This document shows positions 7,800 to 14,540 of a stretch of 15,132 nt of DNA, piece by piece; within the stretch, counting starts at the first letter, position 1; each line of letters opens with the position of its first letter. The stretch comes from Methylocystis sp. (GTDB taxonomy: Bacteria; Pseudomonadota; Alphaproteobacteria; Rhizobiales; Beijerinckiaceae). Below the pieces are notes generated by a model. That model saw only the letters and a list, made by a program, of their open reading frames with translations, made no database searches and had not been told where the DNA came from. Location of the stretch: positions 1-15,132 of the forward strand of contig JALRFG010000032.1 of the NCBI GenBank assembly GCA_023253795.1, read 5' to 3'. The position numbers and the translations under genes were made by a program.

Positions 7800-8720
7800 T
7801 CAGCCCTTTATCCCCACGCGTAAGCCGAACGTGGGTCTTTCTTGCAAAACATTGCGGCGAAAGTTGAAAAGCGCCGCTGGCCGACCGCCGGTCTTGTGCG
7901 AGACGTCGCCGGTTGGCTCCAGAATGTCGGAGCTTTCCAGCAGCCGGCGAAAATTCTGTTTGTGGATATGTCGGCCGGAAATCGCCTCGACGGTGCGTTG
8001 CAGCTCGGTCAGGGTGAATACAGGCGGCATCAACTCGAAAATGACCGGCCGATATTTGAGTTTCGCCCGCAGCCGCCCCATCGCCGTCGCCAGAATGCGC
8101 CGGTGATCGTGGCGCATCGGTTCGCCCAGCGGCGCGAGCGGCGCACGTTGCTGCGCGCTTTCGCGCCCGTCGCGCAAGGCTTCGGCCAGAAGGCCGGCCT
8201 CATAGAGCAGTTCATAGCGTTCGAGGGCGTTCTCCTCGTTGAAGCTGCGCTCCTGTGTTCCAAACAGCGAGCCGACCCGCTGCCGGCGCGTCAGTCCGGC
8301 CGATGAGATGGCGTCCGGCGCTTCGTCCAGCCAGCTGGCGAGACCCGGCGCGATGACGCTCTCAATGATCTCGGGGCGGCCGTTGCGCCAGTCTTCCCAG
8401 GGGAAGAAATCATGCCATCGTCGCCAGCCGGCGGTGGAGGGCGCGGGGGCGTCGTCGCTGATCCGAGTCAGGGCGAGATAGCCGACCGAAACCACATGCG
8501 GGTCGCGATCGCCGGCGCGCGCATGTCGTCCGCGATCGCCAAAGGTGTAAAGCTGCTCGACATAGCCCAGCGGCGCGCCGGTTTGTTCCGAAACCCATTC
8601 GCGTAGACCGATGTCGAACGTCCGGTGCCGGATCGGATCAAACGGTCCGGACGGCAGGGCGGCGACGGTTTCGCCATCGGGGAAGCGCGCCGTCAGGATC
8701 AGGGGTTCGTCATCGCGCAC
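7800..8720 (-). CDS. NrtR-type transcriptional regulator (Nudix-like sensor plus winged helix), 'NAD regulator'
   Basis: A protein with a Nudix-derived N-terminal domain and the characteristic C-terminal winged helix of NrtR: LRAKLKYRPVIFELMPPVFTLTELQ, HKQNFRRLLE, then TGGRPAALFNF. NrtR proteins repress NAD salvage or biosynthesis genes and sense ADP-ribose or related compounds. Here the Nudix box is only partly kept: REWVSEQTG (40-48 from the GTG) has Ser in place of one catalytic Glu, consistent with a sensor rather than a hydrolase. The first usual start in frame is GTG 8720. However, the codons just upstream (GVEIGLTAAIVAV-like, actually VEIGLTAAIVAV) look like the conserved first strand of the domain. 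The frame is open back to a TGA near 8831, with no ATG, GTG or TTG. A CTG at 8804, overlapping the upstream TGA stop, could be the real start. It is the last gene of the tag operon. Confidence 0.86.
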   Translation of the reverse strand: MRDDEPLILTARFPDGETVAALPSGPFDPIRHRTFDIGLREWVSEQTGAPLGYVEQLYTFGDRGRHARAGDRDPHVVSVGYLALTRISDDAPAPSTAGWRRWHDFFPWEDWRNGRPEIIESVIAPGLASWLDEAPDAISSAGLTRRQRVGSLFGTQERSFNEENALERYELLYEAGLLAEALRDGRESAQQRAPLAPLGEPMRHDHRRILATAMGRLRAKLKYRPVIFELMPPVFTLTELQRTVEAISGRHIHKQNFRRLLESSDILEPTGDVSHKTGGRPAALFNFRRNVLQERPTFGLRVGIKG

Positions 8721-8800
8721 GGCGACGATCGCTGCGGTCAGGCCGATTTCGACCGGCGGCGAACGCAGCGCCTGCGCGTCTTTGGCTATAGCCGGCGGCG

Positions 8801-9319
8801 TCAGGCGATTTCGAGCGCGAAGGGCGCTCCCTCATAACAATCGGCGCCGCGTCCGATGGCGGTGATCGCCGAGGTCATGCGTCCCTGTCTGCCCAATCTG
8901 CCATCAGCCAGCGCGACAAGGCGCCGGTTGGGCGTCGCAGTCGGCGATGCGCGTCGGAGCGTTTGCGCCAGCTCCATTTCACAGCGGTGTGGCGCAAGGG
9001 CGCAGGCGGCGACATAGGCGGCGGCGGGCGATCGGCTGACGCCGGCGTAGCAATGAATCAGCAGCGGCGCGTCTCGTTCCCAGGCGTTGAGAAAGGCGAG
9101 CAGCCGGTCGATATGCGCTTCGCCCGGAAGAATATGGCCGTCGCGGGGTTCGTCGATGTCGGAAAGCGTCATTTGCAAATGACGTTCCGGCTCGATCTCG
9201 CGCGGGCGCACCAGTGACGCGCCTGCCGTCAGAATGGTGATCAAGGAACGGGCGCCGGTCTCGCGCACGGTATCCACGACGCGGGTCATCGAGCACACGT
9301 GAATGCGGCCATTGTTCAT
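8801..9319 (-). CDS. Tyrosine-phosphatase-like protein (CX5R P-loop)
   Basis: A 172-residue protein of the dual-specificity / tyrosine phosphatase superfamily. The P-loop LIHCYAGVSRSPAA gives nucleophile Cys90 and phosphate-binding Arg96 in the C-x5-R arrangement. A general acid may be Asp54 or Asp56 in TLSDIDEP. The small size and absence of other domains match the group annotated as 'tyrosine phosphatase family protein' in Rhizobiales; the substrate is not known and need not be a protein. The ATG at 9319 overlaps the upstream HD-gene stop codon in an ATGA arrangement, which implies translational coupling. Its own TGA at 8801-8803 abuts the NrtR-like gene. Context (nucleotidase-like HD protein, NAD regulator) hints at a role in nucleotide or NAD metabolism, which is inference. 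Confidence 0.88.
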   Translation of the reverse strand: MNNGRIHVCSMTRVVDTVRETGARSLITILTAGASLVRPREIEPERHLQMTLSDIDEPRDGHILPGEAHIDRLLAFLNAWERDAPLLIHCYAGVSRSPAAAYVAACALAPHRCEMELAQTLRRASPTATPNRRLVALADGRLGRQGRMTSAITAIGRGADCYEGAPFALEIA

Positions 9320-9981
9320 GACGCTTCTTCTGATCTTTGCGTGTCCTGTTCGACGCCCTGATCGATCATTCGAAACCGGTTCAGAAATTTCGTCTGGCTT
9401 TCTTCAACGCTTGCCGGCGAGAGCTCCTGTTCGAAGAGATGCGCCGGGATCGATGGACGGCCAAAGATGCGCTCCGCTTCCGTGCGTGTAAAGCCCGCCA
9501 GCGCCACCGCCTCAAAAAACGCCGCCATCCGGTCGGCGCGTTTGGCGAGCTGCGTTATAGCTGGCGTCGGCGCGGCGGGCAGCGCGTAGCGCAGCAGAAT
9601 GGCGGCAAGAATACGATTCTCCACCGACTTGTAGCCTTCGCCAATCGCGGCCTTGAAGGGAGAGATCATATCGCCGATCACATATTCCGGCGCATCATGC
9701 AGCAGCATGAAAAGCCGCTCCACCCGGCCAATCGAAGGATCGAGCGTCGCGGCGATTTTTTCCACCAGCAGACTATGTTGCGCCACAGAAAAAATATGCG
9801 GTCCGATGGTTTGGCCGTTCCAGCGCGCAACGCGCGCGAGGCCATGCGCAATATCCTCAATCTCAATATCGAGCGGAGAAGGGTCGAGCAGATCCAGCCG
9901 GCGACCGGACAACATGCGTTGCCAGGCGCGGGGCGCCGTTTCTTTGGTCGCTGTGCGCGATGATGTGCGTTTTTCGCTCAT
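9316..9981 (-). CDS. HD-domain hydrolase, YfbR/5'-deoxynucleotidase-like
   Basis: A 221-residue HD-superfamily metal-dependent phosphohydrolase. The metal ligands are visible in the expected order and spacing: His69 (FSVAQHSLLV), His95-Asp96 (LLHDAPEYVIGDMISPFK) and Asp150 (LAKRADRMAAFFEA). This is the layout of YfbR-type 5'-nucleotidases that dephosphorylate deoxynucleoside monophosphates, so that activity is the best guess. The ATG at 9981 is chosen over an in-frame upstream codon because it overlaps the stop codon of tag as ATGA. The end likewise overlaps the phosphatase start by 4 bases. The C-terminal tail is acidic and variable. It is the second gene of the tag operon. Confidence 0.9.
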   Translation of the reverse strand: MSEKRTSSRTATKETAPRAWQRMLSGRRLDLLDPSPLDIEIEDIAHGLARVARWNGQTIGPHIFSVAQHSLLVEKIAATLDPSIGRVERLFMLLHDAPEYVIGDMISPFKAAIGEGYKSVENRILAAILLRYALPAAPTPAITQLAKRADRMAAFFEAVALAGFTRTEAERIFGRPSIPAHLFEQELSPASVEESQTKFLNRFRMIDQGVEQDTQRSEEAS

Positions 9982-10610
9982 GCGCGCACGTCTCCAGAAT
10001 GCGTGCGGCAATGGCAATCGACAAGATGGTCGTCAACCATGCCGACAGCCTGCATGAAGGCGTAAATGATTGTAGGCCCGCAAAACCGAAAGCCACGCGC
10101 TTTCAGGTCTTTTGACATTTTTTCAGAAAGCGCTGTCTGCGTCGGCGCTTCCGACATGCGCTGAAAATGATTGATGATGGGTTCGCCATCAACGAAGCGC
10201 CAGAGATATGTCGAGAATCCTTCCGCGTTTTCGATCTCGATCCAGGCGCGCGCCGACAGGATGGCGCCCTCGATTTTTGCGCGATTGCGGACGATGCCTT
10301 CGTTGCGCATCAGTTTTTCGACGCGCTTATCGTCGTAACGCGCTATGCGCATGGGATCGAAGCCATCGAAGGCCTCGCGGAAGGCGTCGCGTTTCCGCAG
10401 GATCGTGATCCACGACAAGCCGGCCTGAAACCCGTCCAGAACGAATTTTTCAAACAGCGCACGGCTGTCGCGTTCAGGGCGGCCCCATTCATTGTCGTGA
10501 TAGGCGATGTAAAGCGGGTCGCGTCCCGGCCATGGGCAGCGCGTCCGCCCATCGAGATGCGGCAGCGCCTTGTCTCCCCAGCTTGCCGGTTGTGGGCGCT
10601 CTTTGGTCAA
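9978..10610 (-). CDS. tag: DNA-3-methyladenine glycosylase I
   Basis: A 210-residue base-excision-repair enzyme that removes 3-methyladenine from alkylated DNA. The Zn-binding 'snap' residues known from E. coli Tag are all seen: Cys25 (RCPWPG), His38 (YHDNEWG), and His195 and Cys199 (DHLVDCHC). The catalytic and base-binding core LFEKFVLDGFQAGLSWITILRKR (52-74) is intact, as is GPTIIYAFMQAVGMV near the end. The start appears to be TTG at 10610: it is the only usual start codon before the CPWPG block, and an in-frame TGA lies 9 codons upstream. Tag is first in a four-gene operon with the HD hydrolase, the phosphatase-like gene and the NrtR-like regulator. It is divergent from the PsiF-like gene with a 223-bp spacer that holds no obvious gene or strong promoter match. 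Confidence 0.95.
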   Translation of the reverse strand: MTKERPQPASWGDKALPHLDGRTRCPWPGRDPLYIAYHDNEWGRPERDSRALFEKFVLDGFQAGLSWITILRKRDAFREAFDGFDPMRIARYDDKRVEKLMRNEGIVRNRAKIEGAILSARAWIEIENAEGFSTYLWRFVDGEPIINHFQRMSEAPTQTALSEKMSKDLKARGFRFCGPTIIYAFMQAVGMVDDHLVDCHCRTHSGDVRA

Positions 10611-10833
10611 ATTCTGTGCGTCCGCGCTTGATCCTCATCCGCGCCAAGAAGGCGGGGAGGGGCTGATCGCGGCTTTATCGCGCGTTCAGTTTGCGTTCAC
10701 AACTGGTTGCGGAGTATTGATAAGCTTCCGCTAAGGGTTGGCCCGCCATCTGCATGTGCCGGGCGTGCGCCACATCGCATCATCGCGGAAAGATTCGCCG
10801 CATGCAGATGCGGCTTTTCGAAGGGAGTTTTGT

Positions 10834-11436
10834 ATGGGGATCCGTTTAGCCGTTACGCGCGTCGCCGCAGGTCTTGTTGTCGCTGGCGTTGGGGGCATGG
10901 CGTCAGGGCCGGCGCTTGCGCAGGCGAATCTGCTCAAGGAGTGCGGAACCCAGTATCAGGCGGCCAAGGCGGCGAATGAGCTGGGTGGACAGGGTTGGCA
11001 GGACTTTCTGAAAGCCTGCCGCGCCCGCCTGAAGGAAGCTGCGACGGCGGCGGAAGCCAAGCCTGCTGAAGCCGCCAAGCCCGCCGAAGCGGCCAAGCCC
11101 GTCGAAGCAGCTAAGCCTGCTGAAGCCGCCAAGCCCGTCGAGGCGGCCAAGCCTGCGGAAGCGGCAAAGCCCGCCGCCGAAGCCAAGCCGGTTGAGGCCC
11201 CTGCCGCGACGCCGGCTCCCGCCGCCGCGACGCCGACGACAAATCCGCTGAAACCGGCGACGACGGAAGCCGCTGCGCCGGCCAAGGATAGCCGGCAGGC
11301 CATGCAGGCGCGGCAGAAGAAATGCGCCGCCGAATGGAAGGCCAACAAGAAAGATCTGCTCAAGGAAAACGCCAAGCTGACCTGGCCGAAATACTGGAGC
11401 GCTTGCAACAAGAAGCTGAAGGACGCCGGCGAGTAA
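10834..11436 (+). CDS. Secreted PsiF-like protein: two Cys/Trp modules joined by an EAAKP repeat
   Basis: A 200-residue exported protein of unknown function. A Sec signal peptide is at residues 1-31 (AAGLVVAGVGGMASGPALAQA). Two similar short modules follow. In module 1 (about 33-68) Cys37, Trp55, Phe58 and Cys62 mark the pattern C-x17-W-x2-FLKAC. In module 2 (about 161-197) Cys164, Trp184, Trp188 and Cys191 mark C-x19-W-x3-WSAC. Both end in a basic helix (RARLK, NKKLK). The pattern recalls the PsiF / phosphate-starvation-inducible family. They are joined by a linker of six-residue EAAKP(A/V) repeats and an Ala/Pro/Thr stretch. The ATG at 10834 has an AAGGGAG ribosome binding site 7-13 bases upstream and leads straight into the signal peptide; a longer frame from 10738 is rejected. 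A strong terminator follows. Confidence 0.85.
   Translation: MGIRLAVTRVAAGLVVAGVGGMASGPALAQANLLKECGTQYQAAKAANELGGQGWQDFLKACRARLKEAATAAEAKPAEAAKPAEAAKPVEAAKPAEAAKPVEAAKPAEAAKPAAEAKPVEAPAATPAPAAATPTTNPLKPATTEAAAPAKDSRQAMQARQKKCAAEWKANKKDLLKENAKLTWPKYWSACNKKLKDAGE
11053..11193 (+). repeat. 18-bp tandem repeat encoding EAAKP(A/V)
   Basis: About eight in-frame copies of an 18-base unit (consensus GAAGCCGCCAAGCCYGYC). They encode residues 74-120 of the PsiF-like protein as EAKPA, EAAKPA, EAAKPV, EAAKPA, EAAKPV, EAAKPA, EAAKPA, AEAKPV. Third-codon positions vary between copies, so the protein pattern is better conserved than the DNA. Such Lys/Pro/Ala linkers are usually extended and flexible and may bind the cell wall. 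Copy number could vary between strains. Confidence 0.85.
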
Positions 11437-11462
11437 GTCGTCGTCTTTTTGGGTAAACGATG

Positions 11463-11491
11463 TCGCCCGGCCTTGCGCCGGGCGATTTTTT
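11463..11491 (+). terminator. Rho-independent terminator after the PsiF-like gene
   Basis: A perfect 8-bp GC-rich stem (TCGCCCGG at 11463-11470, CCGGGCGA at 11478-11485) with a 7-base loop is directly followed by six Ts (11486-11491). It lies 27 bases after the stop codon of the PsiF-like gene and separates it from the DUF3126 gene. Confidence 0.9.
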
Positions 11492-11576
11492 ATCCTCTGC
11501 GGCGGCGACATCCTGACGGCGCTTGCCCCTCCCGTCGGATCATGGCACAGGAGGACATCGCGCGCGGGAGGCGATT

Positions 11577-11972
11577 TTGGATAAAATTGAACTGAAACAA
11601 TTGCAGGCTTTCCTGCGTCGTTCGCTGGGTTCCGACGATATTCGCGTTGTTCCCGATCCTAAAAAGCCCGATGACGCAGATGTGCATTTGGGTGAACGTA
11701 AGATTGCGTCAATCTCTGTTGATGATGAAGACGGCGATCGTTCCTTCGCATTTGAAATGAAGATTCCTGTCGGTCGCGAAGTTCTGCAATCCTATCTCAG
11801 AAAACTGTTCGAGAATGATCGTCTGACGATCGCCGCGCGCGCCCGCAAGACCGACTCTGTCGAGCTCAATATGGATGGCGAATTTCTTGGCGTGATTTCC
11901 GCCGACGATCCGAAGCTGCAAAGCTTCACGCTTCAGATCGCCATTCTCGATTTCGATCTCGAAGAAGAGTAA
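11577..11972 (+). CDS. DUF3126 family protein, double-length (two modules)
   Basis: A 131-residue cytoplasmic acidic protein. DUF3126 proteins in Hyphomicrobiales are normally about 70 residues with the pattern L-x2-YLRK, an ARP(R)K-DDSAEV strand, a GEEFIGV strand, DDEDG and a final QMAILDIDL. Here the pattern occurs twice. The first copy (about 3-64) has LQAFLRRSLG, DPKKPDDADVHLG, SISVDDEDGDRSFAFEMKI. The second (about 67-131) has LQSYLRKLF, ARARKTDSVELNMDGEFLGVI, FTLQIAILDFDLEEE. The second is closer to the canonical form; the first has lost GEFIG and the ILD ending. The start is TTG at 11577, with a GGGAGG ribosome binding site 5-6 bases upstream, and gives the family N-terminus MDKIELKQLQ. 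A frame extended to 11523 is less likely. Function is unknown. It converges on the lipoprotein gene, 12 bp apart. Confidence 0.88.
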   Translation: MDKIELKQLQAFLRRSLGSDDIRVVPDPKKPDDADVHLGERKIASISVDDEDGDRSFAFEMKIPVGREVLQSYLRKLFENDRLTIAARARKTDSVELNMDGEFLGVISADDPKLQSFTLQIAILDFDLEEE

Positions 11973-11984
11973 GCGCGCGGCGCT

Positions 11985-12383
11985 TTAGCTTGTGACGCGC
12001 CAGGCGCCGTTTTCCTGACAGGCACGTCCTTTGGCTTCCTGCGGACGACCGTTAATGAAAATGCGGTGCGTGTAATCGCGGCAGCCGCCGGTTTCCGTCC
12101 CCGGCGTAATAAATCCATAGGCGCCGCGCGCGCCGCGCCAGCTTTTGCGGCTTCCGGAGGCGACGGCGTCCTGCTGTGCGGCGATCGCCGCGGCGCGATC
12201 AGTTTCATCAAGAGATTGTCCGATGCTCGAGCCGATGACGCCCGGCGCCGGCAGGGCGGCGACCGTTGGCGTTGGTGTTGGCGTCGCCTCAACCGGCGGC
12301 GGGGCGCTGACGCTGTTACAGCCGGCAAGCAGCGCCGCAGCAGACAAAACTAATCCCGAAATCGCGATATGACGCGCGCGCAT
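11985..12383 (-). CDS. Outer-membrane lipoprotein with 17-kDa surface antigen C-terminal domain
   Basis: A 132-residue lipoprotein. The signal peptide ends in the lipobox LLAGC, with the lipidated Cys at residue 22 and Asn-Ser after it. A Pro/Thr-rich spacer (PPPVEATPTPTPT) follows. The C-terminal domain (about 56-132) matches the Rickettsia 17-kDa antigen / RT0821-Lpp0805 type: SLDETDRAAAIAAQQDAV, then GTETGGCRDYTHRIFINGRPQEAKGRACQENGAWRVTS. Cys101 and Cys120 may be paired. The usual glycine-zipper segment of full-length family members is missing, so this is a short version. The ATG at 12383 has an AAGGGAGA ribosome binding site about 9 bases upstream. It lies 49 bp downstream of the FeuQ-like kinase on the same strand and could be co-transcribed with it. 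Confidence 0.9.
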   Translation of the reverse strand: MRARHIAISGLVLSAAALLAGCNSVSAPPPVEATPTPTPTVAALPAPGVIGSSIGQSLDETDRAAAIAAQQDAVASGSRKSWRGARGAYGFITPGTETGGCRDYTHRIFINGRPQEAKGRACQENGAWRVTS

Positions 12384-12432
12384 GGCTTGGCTCTCCCTTG
12401 CCGGTTGGTCATGCCGAATGGCGCCGGGCTTG

Positions 12433-13821
12433 TCAAAAACCTGGCGCGCGCAATCTGGCGCGCAGGCCGCCGGCCGCGTTTTTTTCAAGTTCGAGCGCAC
12501 CGCCATAGGCGACGGCGAGATCCGCGACAATCGAGAGGCCCAATCCTGAGCCGGGTTTGGTTTCGTCGAGACGCCGTCCGCGTTGGGTCGCTTCTCGGAT
12601 TTGATCCGGGGTCAGGCCGGGGCCATCGTCATCGATGGTGATGCACAGGAAGGAACGCGCATCCGGCGTCGGTGGCGTTTCCGCGACAATTGTGATGACA
12701 ACTTCTCGCGTCGCCCATTTGCCGGCGTTGTCGAGAAGATTGCCAATCATTTCCTCAAAATCCTGTCGTTCGCCGAGAAAGCGCATATCTGCCGACGCTT
12801 CACCAATAAAGGCGATGTTTCTCTCCGCGTAAATCTTGCGGAAAGCGCGCAGCAACCCATCCAGGCAGGGCGCCACCTGAGTCGATGCGCCAATGGCGCC
12901 GCCGCGCGCCGCTGCGCGGGCGCGATCAAGATAGAAACCAATCTGCTCACGCATAATTGTCGCTTGTTCGCTGACCTTGTCCGCGAGCGGCGAGGGGGTG
13001 GAGTAGGCTTCATTAACGATCACGCTCAGCGGCGTCTTGAGCGCATGGGCGAGATTGCCGACTTGCGTGCGGGCGCGCTCAAGAATATCGCGATTGGCGC
13101 CAATCAGAAGATTGAGCTCATTGGCGAGTGGGGCGATTTCGCTGGGATAAGCGCCGCTGATCCGTTCATCTTCGCCGCGCCGGATAGCCGACAGCTCTTG
13201 TTGCAAGCGCCGCAGGGGCCGTAATCCGAAGCGCACCTGAAACGCTGCGACGATGGCGAGCGCAATCGCCAGCATTGTGAAGGCGACCATCAACGCGAAA
13301 TGGAAGCGTTCAATTTGCTCTTCCATTTCCTCGTCGCTGGCGGCGACCTGAACGAGATAGACGCCCATATCGCCGACATCGATCACGCGTTCGACGATGC
13401 GCAGGCGACGTCCGTCAGGACCTTCGACGAACCCGCGTCGAAAGCCGCCAAGCTCTGCCGCAACGCCGCGGTCCGCCAATTTGGGCAGTCGATTGGCGAA
13501 GAGCGAGCGCGACGCCTTGATGTCCTGAGTGGCGCCGTCCATGCGCGTGATCTGCCAATACCAGCCGGAACCGGGCAATTCGAATTGCGGATCGCCGAGT
13601 TGTCCGGGGTCGGTATGGCCTTCTTCACCAGATTGCGCGACATCGGCGACAAGGGCGCGCAGATAAACTTCAAGGCGCCGCTCGAAAACCACTTCCGTTT
13701 CGCGTCTGTAATAAGCGGTGAAAAACAGGCTGGCGATCAGAAGGACAATAAAACTCGATGCGGCCGCTGTCAGAAACAGCCGCGTGGCGATTGAGTTTTC
13801 AGGAAGTCGCGGCAGGCGCAT
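12433..13821 (-). CDS. feuQ: Sensor histidine kinase, FeuQ/PhoQ-like
   Basis: A 462-residue inner-membrane kinase. TM1 is at about 14-37 and TM2 at about 175-197, enclosing a periplasmic sensor of about 137 residues (containing GSGWYWQI and FVEGPDGRRLRIVER). A HAMP-like linker runs about 198-250. The phospho-acceptor is His259 in GNLAHALKTPLSVI, the variant H-box of the PhoQ/FeuQ group. The ATPase lobe has the N-box IGNLLDNAGKWA (Asn365), the D-box ITIDDDGPGL and the G-box GSGLGLSIVADL. It autophosphorylates and passes phosphate to the neighbouring regulator, whose stop codon is 3 bp upstream of this start. The FeuPQ pair in rhizobia controls envelope functions such as cyclic beta-glucan export; I infer rather than see a similar role here. 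The symbol is given by similarity. Confidence 0.92.
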   Translation of the reverse strand: MRLPRLPENSIATRLFLTAAASSFIVLLIASLFFTAYYRRETEVVFERRLEVYLRALVADVAQSGEEGHTDPGQLGDPQFELPGSGWYWQITRMDGATQDIKASRSLFANRLPKLADRGVAAELGGFRRGFVEGPDGRRLRIVERVIDVGDMGVYLVQVAASDEEMEEQIERFHFALMVAFTMLAIALAIVAAFQVRFGLRPLRRLQQELSAIRRGEDERISGAYPSEIAPLANELNLLIGANRDILERARTQVGNLAHALKTPLSVIVNEAYSTPSPLADKVSEQATIMREQIGFYLDRARAAARGGAIGASTQVAPCLDGLLRAFRKIYAERNIAFIGEASADMRFLGERQDFEEMIGNLLDNAGKWATREVVITIVAETPPTPDARSFLCITIDDDGPGLTPDQIREATQRGRRLDETKPGSGLGLSIVADLAVAYGGALELEKNAAGGLRARLRAPGF

Positions 13822-13824
13822 CGC

Positions 13825-14508
13825 CTAGCGTTTTCCGTCTGTCGTCTCAACGGGCGGCGCGGCCATATAGCCCAGCCCGCGGACAGTCTGAATCAGATCG
13901 ACGCCAAGCTTTCGGCGCAAGCGCCCGACAAAGACTTCAATCGTGTTTGAGTCGCGGTCAAAGTCCTGATCGTATAGATGTTCGATGATTTCCGTGCGGG
14001 AAACGATGCGGCCGGAATGGTGCATGAGATAGGCAAGCAGACGATATTCGTGCGAAGTGAGTTTGATCGGCGCGCCATCAACGATCACGCGTCCCGATTT
14101 GGTGTCCAGTCGCACAGAGCCACAGACAAGCTCATTGGTGGCGTGGCCCGTCGCTCGGCGAAGCAGCGCACGGATGCGCGCCAGCAATTCTTCCATATGA
14201 AAAGGCTTGGCGAGATAATCATCGGCGCCGGCGTCGAATCCCTGAACCTTCTCGCTCCAGCGGTCGCGCGCCGTTAAAATCAAAACCGGCATCATGCGTC
14301 CGTTGGCGCGCCATGCTTCCAGAATTGTGATACCGTCCTTTTTAGGTAGGCCAATATCGAGAACGACGGCGTCATAGGGTTCGGTGTCGCCGAGAAAATA
14401 GCCCTCCTCGCCGTCGAGCGCGTGATCGACGGCGTAACCGGCATGTTCTAGCGCCGCAACAATCTGGCGATTGATGTCCTTGTCATCTTCGATTACGAGC
14501 AAGCGCAA
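13825..14508 (-). CDS. feuP: Response regulator, FeuP/PhoP-like (OmpR family)
   Basis: A 227-residue two-domain regulator. The receiver domain is complete: acidic pocket Glu7, Asp8 and Asp9, phospho-acceptor Asp51 (AVVLDIGLPKKDG), Thr79 (LILTARD) and Lys101 (GADDYLAKPF). The winged helix (about 125-215) has LTSHEYRLLAYLMHHSGRIVSRTEI, the recognition region DSNTIEVFVGRLRRKLG and the wing TVRGLGYM. HLYDQDFDRDSNTIEV and FLGDTEPYDAVVLDIGLP are close to my memory of rhizobial FeuP. The start is TTG at 14508, giving MRLLVIEDD, with GGAGAG 6-11 bases upstream. It lies 32 bp after the PepSY-like gene and 3 bp before the kinase, so the three are almost certainly one operon, which is often autoregulated in this family. 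Confidence 0.93.
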   Translation of the reverse strand: MRLLVIEDDKDINRQIVAALEHAGYAVDHALDGEEGYFLGDTEPYDAVVLDIGLPKKDGITILEAWRANGRMMPVLILTARDRWSEKVQGFDAGADDYLAKPFHMEELLARIRALLRRATGHATNELVCGSVRLDTKSGRVIVDGAPIKLTSHEYRLLAYLMHHSGRIVSRTEIIEHLYDQDFDRDSNTIEVFVGRLRRKLGVDLIQTVRGLGYMAAPPVETTDGKR

Positions 14509-14540
14509 CGATGGCTCTCCGAATGTGCAGGGGGCGGACG

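Noticed and set aside
9337..9963. Plus-strand frame opposite the HD hydrolase
   Set aside because: Very Arg-rich shadow of a gene with intact HD metal ligands.
10691..10724. TTGCGT ... TATTGA/GATAAG as a promoter for the PsiF-like gene
   Set aside because: Matches to consensus boxes are poor and the spacing is ambiguous; not strong enough to report.
10738..10833. Upstream extension of the PsiF-like gene
   Set aside because: ATG 10834 has an AAGGGAG site and begins a clean signal peptide; the extension would bury it.
12583..13224. Plus-strand frame opposite the FeuQ-like kinase
   Set aside because: Antisense shadow of the kinase catalytic region; no recognisable domain.
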